A stretch of 64,000 bases of DNA, taken from the NCBI GenBank assembly GCA_027488855.1, contig JAIYAV010000095.1, positions 1-64,000 on the forward strand, written 5' to 3'. The position numbers and the translations under genes were made by a program. Position 1 is the stretch's first letter. Each line of letters starts with the position of its first letter. Of the stretch, positions 16,359 to 24,073 are shown piece after piece. This DNA is from Saprospiraceae bacterium (lineage in GTDB: Bacteria; Bacteroidota; Bacteroidia; Chitinophagales; Saprospiraceae). The notes under the pieces are model-generated. The model was given only the letters and a program-made list of their open reading frames with translations, did no database searches and had not been told where the DNA came from.

Positions 16359-17981
16359 TCATCGATTCTGTTTATTCCCACCGGAGGCTTTGATGGCTTC
16401 CTCCAACATCTTTTTGTTTTCTGGTGCTTCCTTGTTGGCAGGATCAAGCGCAATGATCTTGTCAAAGAAAGGGAGTGCGGTTGTATAATCACCCATGGTA
16501 TTGGCAAAATACCCTGCGAGATAGTTGTAAGCTTCAATGGCGCTGCGCTTTTTGAAATCCGTATCTATCTTTGGTTCGGTCAATGACAGGAATTTCTCAT
16601 AGTAAGGTTTGGCCAGGGTAACCTTCGCTTTGGCAGTGTCCAATTTGGTATTGGTTTTGGCACGCATCAACCAGCCTGGACCGTAATCCGGTACGATTTC
16701 GTTTACTTTACGGAAAGCAGTATCCGCCAGTGAATAGTTCTTTTGTTGGTACTCGCTGTTGCCAATAAACCACCAATCCTGGTTGGTCGCTTTCACTTTG
16801 GAGATCTTGGCGTAATACGCTTTGCTCGCCATTGGATAGTTCTTGGCATCAGTGTAATACATTTTGGCGATCATGTCGTACACTTCCACTTTGGTACTGT
16901 CCAATTCGATTACCTTCATGAAGTTTTCTGAAGCAAGATCGTATTCTTTCATTTTGGCGGCAGCTTTGGCGTAGTTTTCGTAATCGATAGCAAATTTTTT
17001 GCGCGCTACTTCTTTTTCGAAAAACAACTTTGAACTTTCCAGTGCTTCCTTGTACTTTTCCTTTTGTACATAAGCCCAAGCCAAATAGCGGTAAACTTCG
17101 CTGCGGTTTGGATCTTGCTGCAATACGGTTTGAGCTTCGGTGATACCACGGTCAAAATCGTTTACGATACCCACCAAGTAACGCACCAAACGTACCCGTG
17201 CATCAATGTCGGAACCGGCCAGGTCTACGTATTTAGACAGGATTGGAGTTCCTTTGGTATATTGCTTGTTGTCAAAATACACTTCGTATAATGCCTTGTA
17301 TGCAGGCGGGTAACTAGGGAACTTGGCGATGATGTCCTCTAGGTTTTTTTGCCCCACATCCTTGATGCCATTTCGGATGTAAGTCAACGCAATCTTCATT
17401 TGAATTTCAGGATTTTCCTTATCCTTTTCAGCGGCGAATTGATAATTGGTCAGGGCTTCGCCAATTTTGTCAGATGCCATTTGTGCATCGCCCAATAGCA
17501 TGAAATAGCGTGGATTTTTGGTGTCATTGTCTCTGGCCAACGTGAAGTTGTTCAAAGCCTTTTCAATATCAGGCTTTTGACAGTTCAAAAAGGCGCTACC
17601 AATTAGGGAATAAGCTTCAGCAGGTTTTTTCTTTACGGAGCGCAAGGCTCGGCCAAAAGCTTTTTCCGCGTCTTGAGCCAATCCTTTATCCAGCGCAATT
17701 TTCCCAACACCTACGTGGGGAGAGGATGCTTCAGGCGCAAGCGCGAGCCCTTTATTGTACCAGAAAGCAGCAGAATCCTGTGCTTCATCAAAGTAGAAGG
17801 TTTCGCCTAGGTAATAATAGCCATCACCGTTAGTTGGTTCTTTTTTGATCAACTCCCGAGCCATTTTGCGGGCGCCTGAGATGTTTTCATCCGACAGCAT
17901 CTTCTGAATTTCCGCAACAGTTTGCGCAAACATCCCTTGCGAAACCAAAATGAATACAGACCACAACACAAGTTTCTTCAT
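16359..17981 (-). CDS. Secreted tetratricopeptide-repeat (TPR) protein of the TonB cluster
   Basis: This protein of 540 aa starts with a signal peptide (MKKLVLWSVFILVSQGMFAQ) and consists almost wholly of TPR-type helix pairs, for example DGYYYLGETFYFDEAQDSAAFWYNKGLAL and PEIQMKIALTYIRNGIKDVG. The track start at 18008 would add nine residues before the signal, so I chose the ATG at 17981. It is the last gene of the ExbB-ExbD-ExbD-TonB-PstS-like run, 34 nt after the PstS-like gene. This order is common in Bacteroidota. The partner proteins and precise role are unknown, but a periplasmic scaffold is plausible. It ends in GGNKQNR with no sorting domain. Confidence 0.82.
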   Translation of the reverse strand: MKKLVLWSVFILVSQGMFAQTVAEIQKMLSDENISGARKMARELIKKEPTNGDGYYYLGETFYFDEAQDSAAFWYNKGLALAPEASSPHVGVGKIALDKGLAQDAEKAFGRALRSVKKKPAEAYSLIGSAFLNCQKPDIEKALNNFTLARDNDTKNPRYFMLLGDAQMASDKIGEALTNYQFAAEKDKENPEIQMKIALTYIRNGIKDVGQKNLEDIIAKFPSYPPAYKALYEVYFDNKQYTKGTPILSKYVDLAGSDIDARVRLVRYLVGIVNDFDRGITEAQTVLQQDPNRSEVYRYLAWAYVQKEKYKEALESSKLFFEKEVARKKFAIDYENYAKAAAKMKEYDLASENFMKVIELDSTKVEVYDMIAKMYYTDAKNYPMASKAYYAKISKVKATNQDWWFIGNSEYQQKNYSLADTAFRKVNEIVPDYGPGWLMRAKTNTKLDTAKAKVTLAKPYYEKFLSLTEPKIDTDFKKRSAIEAYNYLAGYFANTMGDYTTALPFFDKIIALDPANKEAPENKKMLEEAIKASGGNKQNR

Positions 17982-18015
17982 TGCCGATGAATTTTGAATG
18001 GTTAGCACTTACTTG

Positions 18016-18966
18016 TTATTTTCCAAGTTTAAAAGGTTTTGAATAAATTTCGATATTGTATGGAACCCTGTAAAAGGGTGGAATACCAGCTTTTTGAATG
18101 ATTCTTTGACCGATATCGCCAGAAACGAAGGAAGCGAAACCAGTACCCAAACCCGATCGCCCTTCTCTGCTGATGATGTACACGGTTCGACTGAAGGGAT
18201 ATAGGGTATCAATTAAATAGGTCGCAAAAGGTTGGTAAAAACCCTTACGCGTATCTTTTGGGCGTGGAGAAATGGCCAAAAGTCTTGCTTCTTTAAGCAT
18301 TTTTTTGGTCAAGGGATCATCATAATCGCTGATCCAGCTGTAGCCGATAATTCCCAGTGCATTGGGATTTTTGGCCACATAATCTACCACGGAAAGATTG
18401 TCTTTTAGTGCATACACATTGCTGGGCAATTTTTTTTGATGTGTTTGCTCCAAAATGTATTGTACAGTACTGGAGTTTTGGTTGTCAAAAACGATGTTGA
18501 TCTTTCCGTTACTAGTATTGGGACTGAGCTCAGCCCAGCTCGTCACCTGGCCACTTAAAACTTTAAGAATTTCTTCACTAGTCAATGCTGTATCGGGATT
18601 ACTGGGGTTAGTCAAAAAGGCTACAGCATCAGTAGCAATTGGGGTGTAGCGTGGGGTGATGTTAATTTTTTTAAAAAAAGCTTCTTCTTTGGAGTTGAGT
18701 TTACGGGCAGATATAATGATATTGCTACTGTCCTTTAGGAAGTAATTCATGGCTTGGTTGCCAGGCAAATATTTGACATTGAGACTTGCCGCAGGGTAGG
18801 TGTGTTCAAATATGTCTTCTTCGGCCGCAACAATGGGGAGTAGCGTCTCATCAGCAACGATGGTGATTTCGCCCATGGTAGGTGTATCTGTGTCCGTTTT
18901 ATCGGAGGCACACCCTGATTCTACGAATAGGGCAATACAAATTAGAGCGAAAGTTGGGAATCGCAT
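18016..18966 (-). CDS. PstS-like substrate-binding lipoprotein
   Basis: This protein of 316 aa has a lipoprotein signal (ALFVESGC, C19) and a periplasmic binding fold of the phosphate-binding (PstS) type: IVADETLLPIVAAEEDIF, LKDSSNIIISARKLNSKEE, VAFLTNPSNPD and NALGIIGYSWISDYDDP. No pstC, pstA or pstB gene is nearby, and the gene is embedded in a TonB-ExbB-ExbD operon, so classic phosphate import is unlikely. In this Bacteroidota gene order the protein is usually described only as a substrate-binding protein, and its ligand is unknown. The start lies 3 nt after the stop of the small membrane protein, indicating co-translation. Confidence 0.8.
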   Translation of the reverse strand: MRFPTFALICIALFVESGCASDKTDTDTPTMGEITIVADETLLPIVAAEEDIFEHTYPAASLNVKYLPGNQAMNYFLKDSSNIIISARKLNSKEEAFFKKINITPRYTPIATDAVAFLTNPSNPDTALTSEEILKVLSGQVTSWAELSPNTSNGKINIVFDNQNSSTVQYILEQTHQKKLPSNVYALKDNLSVVDYVAKNPNALGIIGYSWISDYDDPLTKKMLKEARLLAISPRPKDTRKGFYQPFATYLIDTLYPFSRTVYIISREGRSGLGTGFASFVSGDIGQRIIQKAGIPPFYRVPYNIEIYSKPFKLGK

Positions 18967-18969
18967 GTG

Positions 18970-19158
18970 TTATCCTTCTTGTTGTTTTGGGATGAATAAT
19001 CCTCGGATGAGTCTAAAGGCACCATAGAGAATTGCCCCATATCCGAGAACAGCATCAAAAATTTTATCTTGCATTGGATGGTACTTGAGTACGAACCAAC
19101 CAATTGCTATGTAACCAATGCCTACAGTGATTACGAGAACAATCTTTAGAATATTCAT
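18970..19158 (-). CDS. Small membrane protein with two predicted transmembrane helices
   Basis: This protein of 62 aa has two hydrophobic segments (IVLVITVGIGYIAIGWFVL and AVLGYGAILYGAFRLIRGLF) separated by a short charged loop, and a basic tail. I do not recognise a named family, but its place between TonB and the PstS-like lipoprotein, 3 nt before the latter, supports a real gene. A nested hairpin lies upstream (19175-19220). Confidence 0.7.
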   Translation of the reverse strand: MNILKIVLVITVGIGYIAIGWFVLKYHPMQDKIFDAVLGYGAILYGAFRLIRGLFIPKQQEG

Positions 19159-19174
19159 TCAGGTAAGAAGAGAA

Positions 19175-19220
19175 GGAAGGTTACCAGCTGCAAATTTCTT
19201 TGTAGCAATGGCAACCTTCC
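19175..19220 (-). other. Nested intercistronic hairpin between tonB and the small membrane protein gene
   Basis: The outer arms GGAAGGTT (19175-19182) and AACCTTCC (19213-19220) enclose inner arms GCTGCAAA (19187-19194) and TTTGTAGC (19199-19206, one G-T pair). No T-tract follows on the minus strand, which favours an RNA processing or stability element over termination. Confidence 0.5.
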
Positions 19221-19228
19221 TCTGGTGA

Positions 19229-20092
19229 TTATTCAAGCTTGAAACGGATAGGCAAGTTGAACTGTACCCTTACCGGTTGTCCACGTTGTTTACCTGGTTG
19301 CCATTTTGGCATCGAGCGTACTACGCGCAATGCTTCTTCATCGCAACCTGCACCAATACCTTTTACAACCTGAGCACCAGCAATAGAACCATCTCGTTCT
19401 ACTACGAATTGTACTACAACCATACCTTCTACACCGTTTTCCTTCGCAATGGTAGGATACTCGATGTTTTGTGCCAAGAATTTAAGCAAAGCTGCTGTTC
19501 CATCAGGGAAAGAAGGCATTTGTTCAACTACCTTAAAAACCTCTTGAGTAACCTTTGGTTTTTCTTCCTCCTGAACCACCTCAGGAGCTGGTTCGTCAAT
19601 TGGTGCGTCACCTAAGCCATCGGGCACGCCATCCTCTTTGCCTTCCTGCGTTTTGGTACTTACTTCAATGTCTTTCATTTCTTCCTGAGTTGGTGGTGGA
19701 ACTTCTTCCACGACTTCCTCATCTTTCTTCACCACAGGAGCCACGAAAGCAATGGTCGCTTTTGGTGGTGGTGGTTCCACTGGTGGTGGCGGCGGTGGCG
19801 GTACTGCTTTGGGGTCGATCGGCGGTGGCTCAGCCAGGTTAACCTCTACGCTGAGGGTGTCCTGGTTGGCTTGATTTTCACGAATTACCTTTGCCAACAA
19901 TTGGCCGCCAATCAATAAAGCGATGAGGCCCAATGCTGCGAGTGTCCCCTGAGTCATGCGGTCACTGTACTTCTTACGCAGTACATAGGCTCCATAACTC
20001 TGGTTGCGCCCAGCAAAGATAATATCATTCAAATCCGCCTTCATTACCGCATCCGCCTTAACAGCTCCTTGTGGAGTTTTTTGGGTACTCAT
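19229..20092 (-). CDS. tonB: Energy transducer TonB
   Basis: This protein of 287 aa has a cytoplasmic N-terminus with the Bacteroidota motif GRNQSYGAYVLRKKY, one membrane helix (TLAALGLIALLIGGQLL) and a periplasmic proline-rich spacer (AVPPPPPPPVEPPPPK). The C-terminal TonB domain reads IEYPTIAKENGVEGMVVVQF and ends VRVQFNLPIRFKLE. It transmits the proton-motive force from ExbB-ExbD to outer-membrane receptors such as SusC. It lies directly after two exbD genes, 18 nt from the second. Confidence 0.93.
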   Translation of the reverse strand: MSTQKTPQGAVKADAVMKADLNDIIFAGRNQSYGAYVLRKKYSDRMTQGTLAALGLIALLIGGQLLAKVIRENQANQDTLSVEVNLAEPPPIDPKAVPPPPPPPVEPPPPKATIAFVAPVVKKDEEVVEEVPPPTQEEMKDIEVSTKTQEGKEDGVPDGLGDAPIDEPAPEVVQEEEKPKVTQEVFKVVEQMPSFPDGTAALLKFLAQNIEYPTIAKENGVEGMVVVQFVVERDGSIAGAQVVKGIGAGCDEEALRVVRSMPKWQPGKQRGQPVRVQFNLPIRFKLE

Positions 20093-20110
20093 GCGCGAAT
20101 TATTTTTAAA

Positions 20111-20725
20111 TTATTTGATACCTGTCTTGGCAATTTCGGCGTTGATGGCCTGCATACCTTTCTCAGAGATAAGGCGATTACCAGATTTTGTGGCAACCAG
20201 CTTGTCGATTTCAGAGAATTCGTCAATGATGGCATAACGCTTCACGCCAGTAATGGCCATTTCGTCCAAGATGTCTACCATGTTGCGGTACTTGGAATCA
20301 GGCAATGGTTTGATCATTACAAAGAGTTCGTCTTTGTCACCCCATTGCTGTTGTACCTCCAACTGGCGCTGCTTGATCATGGCGCGGATTCCCGTTCTAG
20401 AGAAAAACGTACTGTCTACTTTGATACTGGTATCGTCGCTGGCACCAGTGTAACAGTAGAGCATATCGTTTTTGCCCATCACAATGGAATAGGTTTTGGA
20501 CTGCTTGATTTCAGGCAAGTCTTCCGTTTTTTCCTTGTCTTTAGCAGGCTTGTTTACTTCCATCGCCTTAGGCTTGCTGAAAGTAGTAGCCAACATAAAG
20601 AAGGTAATCAGAAGAAACCCTAAATCCACCATCGCTGTCAAATCCACCCGGGTTGAAGACTTTTTCGATCGGGCTTTCTTTTTGCCTTTTTTTGCCCCAC
20701 TTTCGGGGGTATTCATTTCTGCCAT
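20111..20725 (-). CDS. exbD: ExbD/TolR-type biopolymer transporter (second copy)
   Basis: This protein of 204 aa has the ExbD/TolR lay-out: a short basic cytoplasmic N-terminus (KKGKKKARSKKSS), then one transmembrane helix with the essential aspartate (RVDLTAMVDLGFLLITFFML), then a periplasmic domain. It forms the proton channel complex with ExbB and the other ExbD. The periplasmic part is longer than in E. coli ExbD (141 aa total) and contains an unusual insert around KDKEKTEDLPEIKQSK. Two non-identical ExbD subunits are typical for this phylum. Confidence 0.9.
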   Translation of the reverse strand: MAEMNTPESGAKKGKKKARSKKSSTRVDLTAMVDLGFLLITFFMLATTFSKPKAMEVNKPAKDKEKTEDLPEIKQSKTYSIVMGKNDMLYCYTGASDDTSIKVDSTFFSRTGIRAMIKQRQLEVQQQWGDKDELFVMIKPLPDSKYRNMVDILDEMAITGVKRYAIIDEFSEIDKLVATKSGNRLISEKGMQAINAEIAKTGIK

Positions 20726-20768
20726 GGCTTCAATGCTTTTAAAGGGCCAATAAAATTATTGCCTTCGA

Positions 20769-21395
20769 TTACTCTTTATTGGCGCTTTCAGCGTTAGCTG
20801 CCCTGCCAGAAGTAATCAGGTTGAATTTGTTCACCTTGCGCTCTTGAAGTTGAGCAATGACTTCGTTGACGTCTTCGTAGCTTGCTTCTTTGTCGGCTTT
20901 TACCGCAATTCGCAATTTAGGATTTGATTGACGTGCGAAGAGAATTGCATCCATGAATTCACTAGGATTAGGTGGTTTGACCTCCATGCTGATCCCCGGC
21001 TGCTTTACCTTGTTGAGTTCTTCTGGGCTCAAGGCAAGGAACTGAGGCAACTGGCTGGCTGAAACCCCGTAGCTGTCCAACACTACAAAGTTGTGCTGCA
21101 TAGTTGCAGTTACTTTAAACTTGTAGTGTTCCGCCATTTTGGCCAACCAAAGTGCACGTGTATTCTGATCATCAACCCCAATGAATACCTTCCCGCCTTT
21201 TTCAACCTGGATCAACAAAATGTCCTTGTCTGGAAGAGGCAACTGCGCAGTAGATGAAGGGATGTTGATCTGTGCTACTTCGTTTGGCTTAAACTTCGTG
21301 GTCAAGATGAAGAAAGACAAAAGAAGAAAGGCAACATCACACATCGCGGTCATATCGATCGCTGTACTTTTGCGTGGTAACTTTACCTTACTCAT
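20769..21395 (-). CDS. exbD: ExbD/TolR-type biopolymer transporter (first copy)
   Basis: This protein of 208 aa starts MSKVKLPRKSTAIDMTAMCD and has one transmembrane helix with the conserved Asp (DVAFLLLSFFILTTKF) followed by a periplasmic domain. Its C-terminal ExbD core is recognisable in LRIAVKADKEASYEDVNEV. It pairs with the second ExbD 43 nt downstream. The gene is separated from exbB by 87 nt containing a hairpin with U-runs that may lower its expression relative to exbB. Confidence 0.9.
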   Translation of the reverse strand: MSKVKLPRKSTAIDMTAMCDVAFLLLSFFILTTKFKPNEVAQINIPSSTAQLPLPDKDILLIQVEKGGKVFIGVDDQNTRALWLAKMAEHYKFKVTATMQHNFVVLDSYGVSASQLPQFLALSPEELNKVKQPGISMEVKPPNPSEFMDAILFARQSNPKLRIAVKADKEASYEDVNEVIAQLQERKVNKFNLITSGRAANAESANKE

Positions 21396-21414
21396 GCTTT
21401 TAATTTTTAAAAAC

Positions 21415-21472
21415 GCTCTATCTTACCAGATGCAGTACGCATCAAAAGTGGTGTGCGATAGAGCATTTTTTT
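21415..21472 (-). terminator. Attenuator-like hairpin between exbB and exbD
   Basis: GCTCTATC (21415-21422) and GATAGAGC (21457-21464) form an 8-bp stem enclosing GATGC/GCATC (21429-21433 with 21439-21443). On the minus strand the stem is followed by GTTTTTAAAAATT, giving a partial terminator between exbB and exbD. Partial read-through would give more ExbB than ExbD, in line with the known ExbB excess in the complex. Confidence 0.55.
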
Positions 21473-21482
21473 TTAAAAATTT

Positions 21483-22313
21483 TTAGTGCTTGGAAGCAAA
21501 AGTTTGAGCGATGCTGAAACCAGCTTCATCGATGGCATAAGTCATACCGTCGATACGAGTGGTAAAGAAGTTGTAAAAGATGATCGCAAGTGCAGAAGTA
21601 GAGATACCCAATGCAGTGTTGATCAAGGCTTCAGAGATACCAGTTGAAAGAGCAACCGCATCTGGAGCACCAGTAGATGCCATCGCGGAGAAGGATTTGA
21701 TCATACCAAATACTGTTCCCAACAAACCCAACAATGTTGCGATTGAAGATACAGTTGCCAGGATAACCAAGTTTTTCTCCAACATTGGAAGTTCCAATGA
21801 AGTAGCTTCTTCGATTTCCTTGGTGATGGCCAACACTTTTTGCTCACGGTCAAGCCCTGTTTCCGTTTGCATTTTCTTGTAAGTTTCCAATCCAGCTTTA
21901 ACTACAGCAGCAACTGAACCCTTCTGCTTGTCGCATTCAGCAATCGCAGAGTCTACGTTGTCCGCATTAAGCAGCTGTTGGATTTTTCTTACAAAGTTTG
22001 GAATTGAACCTTTACCCCGCGCATTGAAGATGGTAAAGATGCGCTCAAAAAATACAGAAAGAACCAATAAAAAGGTTCCGATCAAAATGGGAACCAAGAA
22101 CCCACCTTTGTACATCATACCTTGGATTTTCCCAGGAATTGGGTGGTTTTTGTTGTCTCCTCCTTCAAACCATTGGCCATCGCCAAGGTAAAGCGAATAG
22201 ACAAGGTAACCACAAACCAACACAATTGGAACAATTGCGAAGGCAAATACTGTACTGAAAGAACCGGATGACGCTTGTGCTGCTTTAGCAGCTGGTTTTG
22301 TCGATTTACTCAT
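21483..22313 (-). CDS. exbB: MotA/TolQ/ExbB proton channel family protein
   Basis: This protein of 276 aa has three hydrophobic stretches: FAIVPIVLVCGYLVYSLYLG, the segment FLVPILIGTFLLVLSVFFER, and a C-terminal pair around VILATVSSIATLLGLLGTVF and INTALGISTSALAIIFYNFF. The last two are the ExbB/TolQ signature region (LGLLGTVFGMIKSF). It forms the proton channel pentamer that energises TonB. It is the first gene of a seven-gene run on the minus strand, and the 356-bp gap upstream must hold the promoter. Confidence 0.92.
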   Translation of the reverse strand: MSKSTKPAAKAAQASSGSFSTVFAFAIVPIVLVCGYLVYSLYLGDGQWFEGGDNKNHPIPGKIQGMMYKGGFLVPILIGTFLLVLSVFFERIFTIFNARGKGSIPNFVRKIQQLLNADNVDSAIAECDKQKGSVAAVVKAGLETYKKMQTETGLDREQKVLAITKEIEEATSLELPMLEKNLVILATVSSIATLLGLLGTVFGMIKSFSAMASTGAPDAVALSTGISEALINTALGISTSALAIIFYNFFTTRIDGMTYAIDEAGFSIAQTFASKH

Positions 22314-22563
22314 GGCTAATCAGGATTTTTAGAAAAAAATTATGTTTTAGTTAACAAATGTTTTACCAAAAGGAAACGTGGGAAGGAAGTGTTCGCAGCC
22401 GTGAAGATAAACAAAAGATAATTCTTTGCAAGTATAAAATTTGCCGGAAAATATGGCTTTGCACAGCTTGTGACAATAATTAAGAGGTGACAACGCAAAC
22501 AAAAACACAACAAGTGGTATAATTTGATGGATAATGTTTTGATAGTGTTGAAAATACAATAAC
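22314..22563. other. Intergenic region upstream of exbB
   Basis: This AT-rich sequence has no credible gene; the ORFs of 77 and 93 aa on the minus strand are low-complexity read-throughs. The exbB promoter should lie here on the minus strand, but I see no full match to TAnnTTTG with a spaced TTG. Confidence 0.4.
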
Positions 22564-22595
22564 AAAGGGGCAAAATGATTGCATTTTGCCCCTTT
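22564..22595. terminator. Terminator of the nuo operon
   Basis: A perfect 14-bp stem, AAAGGGGCAAAATG (22564-22577) and CATTTTGCCCCTTT (22582-22595), has a 4-nt loop. It lies about 75 nt after the nuoN stop. The T-run on the minus strand is short, but stem quality is high. Confidence 0.75.
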
Positions 22596-22669
22596 CTCAG
22601 TAGAATTTATTATTTGTAAAAAATACAAGATTTTTTATTTGGCCTACATTCTCGTAACATTGGTTGGGC

Positions 22670-24049
22670 TTACCAGCCGTTCAATACCACATTGGGAAAA
22701 ATGCCCAGCACCAACAGCACCAAGGTACAGATCACTAAAACGGCTGAATAGCCGAGCACATATGGCACCGTAACTGGCCCCTCGGCAGCGCCTTGGAAGG
22801 CAGTACGCATGACCCTGAAATAGTAAAAAATACCAATTGCCGAATTTAAGGCGGCCAGTACCACCAACCATGCGTAACCATTGTGTAGTGCATCTACAAA
22901 AACGGCATATTTGCCAATAAATCCGGCCAGGGGTGGAATACCCGCGAGTGAAAGCATCGACAGTACCAAACAAAAGGTAAGCAGGGGCTTGCTTTGATAC
23001 AAACCTTTGAGCCCATCAATGGAACCGCTGCCTAAACTTTCTTTAACGGTCAGGTATACCGCAATGGCAATAACGTTGGCAATGGAATACACCAACATAT
23101 AATACAGTACAGTAGAGGAGGAGTTGGTCCCTAAACCAACCAGTGCCAGCATCACATAACCCGCATTGGCGATACTAGAGAATGCCAACAAACGTTTCAG
23201 GTTATTTTGGTTCAAAGCCATTAAGTTGCCTATAGTCATCGTCAAGGCAGACAATACGGCAAGCAATGGCGTAAAACTGTCTCCAATGGGTGCAATAGCC
23301 TGGGTCAAAAAGCGCAAAAAGCCCCCAAACGCGGCGGTTTTTGCTACAGTTGCCATAAACACCATGATAACAGCTGGAGAACCCTGATATACATCCGGTG
23401 CCCAAAAGTGAAAAGGTGCAGCCGAAATTTTGAAAATGAAGGCAATCATAATCAGCATCACTCCCAATTTCACCAAAGCAGGAGTTTCTGGCGTGTTGCT
23501 CAAATAGGCACTAATGGCACCGAAATCAAAACTGCCGCTCATCCCGTACATCAGCACCATGCCCAAAAGCAGGAAAACGGTAATGAAAGAACCCATCAGG
23601 AAGTACTTCAAGCCCGCTTCATTGGAAAGCAGGTTGTTCCGTTCGCTGGTTGCCAATATATATAATGGTATAGAGAGGATTTCCAAACCAACAAAAAACA
23701 TCACCAGATTGTAACTGCCAACCATAATCATGCCCCCAACGACAGAAAACAGGAACAAGGCATAAATGTCGCCCAGGTGCTCGTGGTTGTCGCGGTAATA
23801 CCGACGGCTCAGGATCAGAATGACCAAAGTTACACCCATTAGTACAGCTGAAAAATTGACCGCAAAACTGTCAAACTTCAACATGCCAGAATAAACCGGA
23901 GCATCGTGCAGGTTCTGAGGCAAAAAATTGGACACAAAGGCGGCCAGGGTAGCCACTAAAACTGCTGGTAGCGCCAGCTTTTTTAGCTTATATGCCCCAA
24001 TAAACATGGACAAGATGCCCGCAAGTGAAAGTATAATGATCGGATACAT
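22670..24049 (-). CDS. nuoN: NADH-quinone oxidoreductase subunit N
   Basis: This antiporter-like membrane subunit of complex I, 459 aa, has about 14 hydrophobic helices. The family core is evident in LSIPLYILATSERNN, FLMGSFITVFLLLGMVLMYG and KISAAPFHFWAPDVYQGSP, the latter with the key lysine and histidine region. It is one of the three proton-translocating modules and the last gene of the 14-gene operon. The C-terminus (IFPNVVLNGW) appears complete. Confidence 0.93.
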   Translation of the reverse strand: MYPIIILSLAGILSMFIGAYKLKKLALPAVLVATLAAFVSNFLPQNLHDAPVYSGMLKFDSFAVNFSAVLMGVTLVILILSRRYYRDNHEHLGDIYALFLFSVVGGMIMVGSYNLVMFFVGLEILSIPLYILATSERNNLLSNEAGLKYFLMGSFITVFLLLGMVLMYGMSGSFDFGAISAYLSNTPETPALVKLGVMLIMIAFIFKISAAPFHFWAPDVYQGSPAVIMVFMATVAKTAAFGGFLRFLTQAIAPIGDSFTPLLAVLSALTMTIGNLMALNQNNLKRLLAFSSIANAGYVMLALVGLGTNSSSTVLYYMLVYSIANVIAIAVYLTVKESLGSGSIDGLKGLYQSKPLLTFCLVLSMLSLAGIPPLAGFIGKYAVFVDALHNGYAWLVVLAALNSAIGIFYYFRVMRTAFQGAAEGPVTVPYVLGYSAVLVICTLVLLVLGIFPNVVLNGW

Positions 24050-24073
24050 ACTTTATGATTAATGGGTCGTTGG

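Noticed and set aside
18016-18966. Phosphate ABC transporter binding protein (pstS) as a firm call
   Set aside because: There are no pstC/A/B genes, and the operon context is TonB-ExbB-ExbD, so the specific phosphate role is not supported.
22340-22628. Small ORFs (77 and 93 aa) upstream of exbB
   Set aside because: AT-rich chance frames without start context or conserved pattern; the region more likely holds the exbB promoter.
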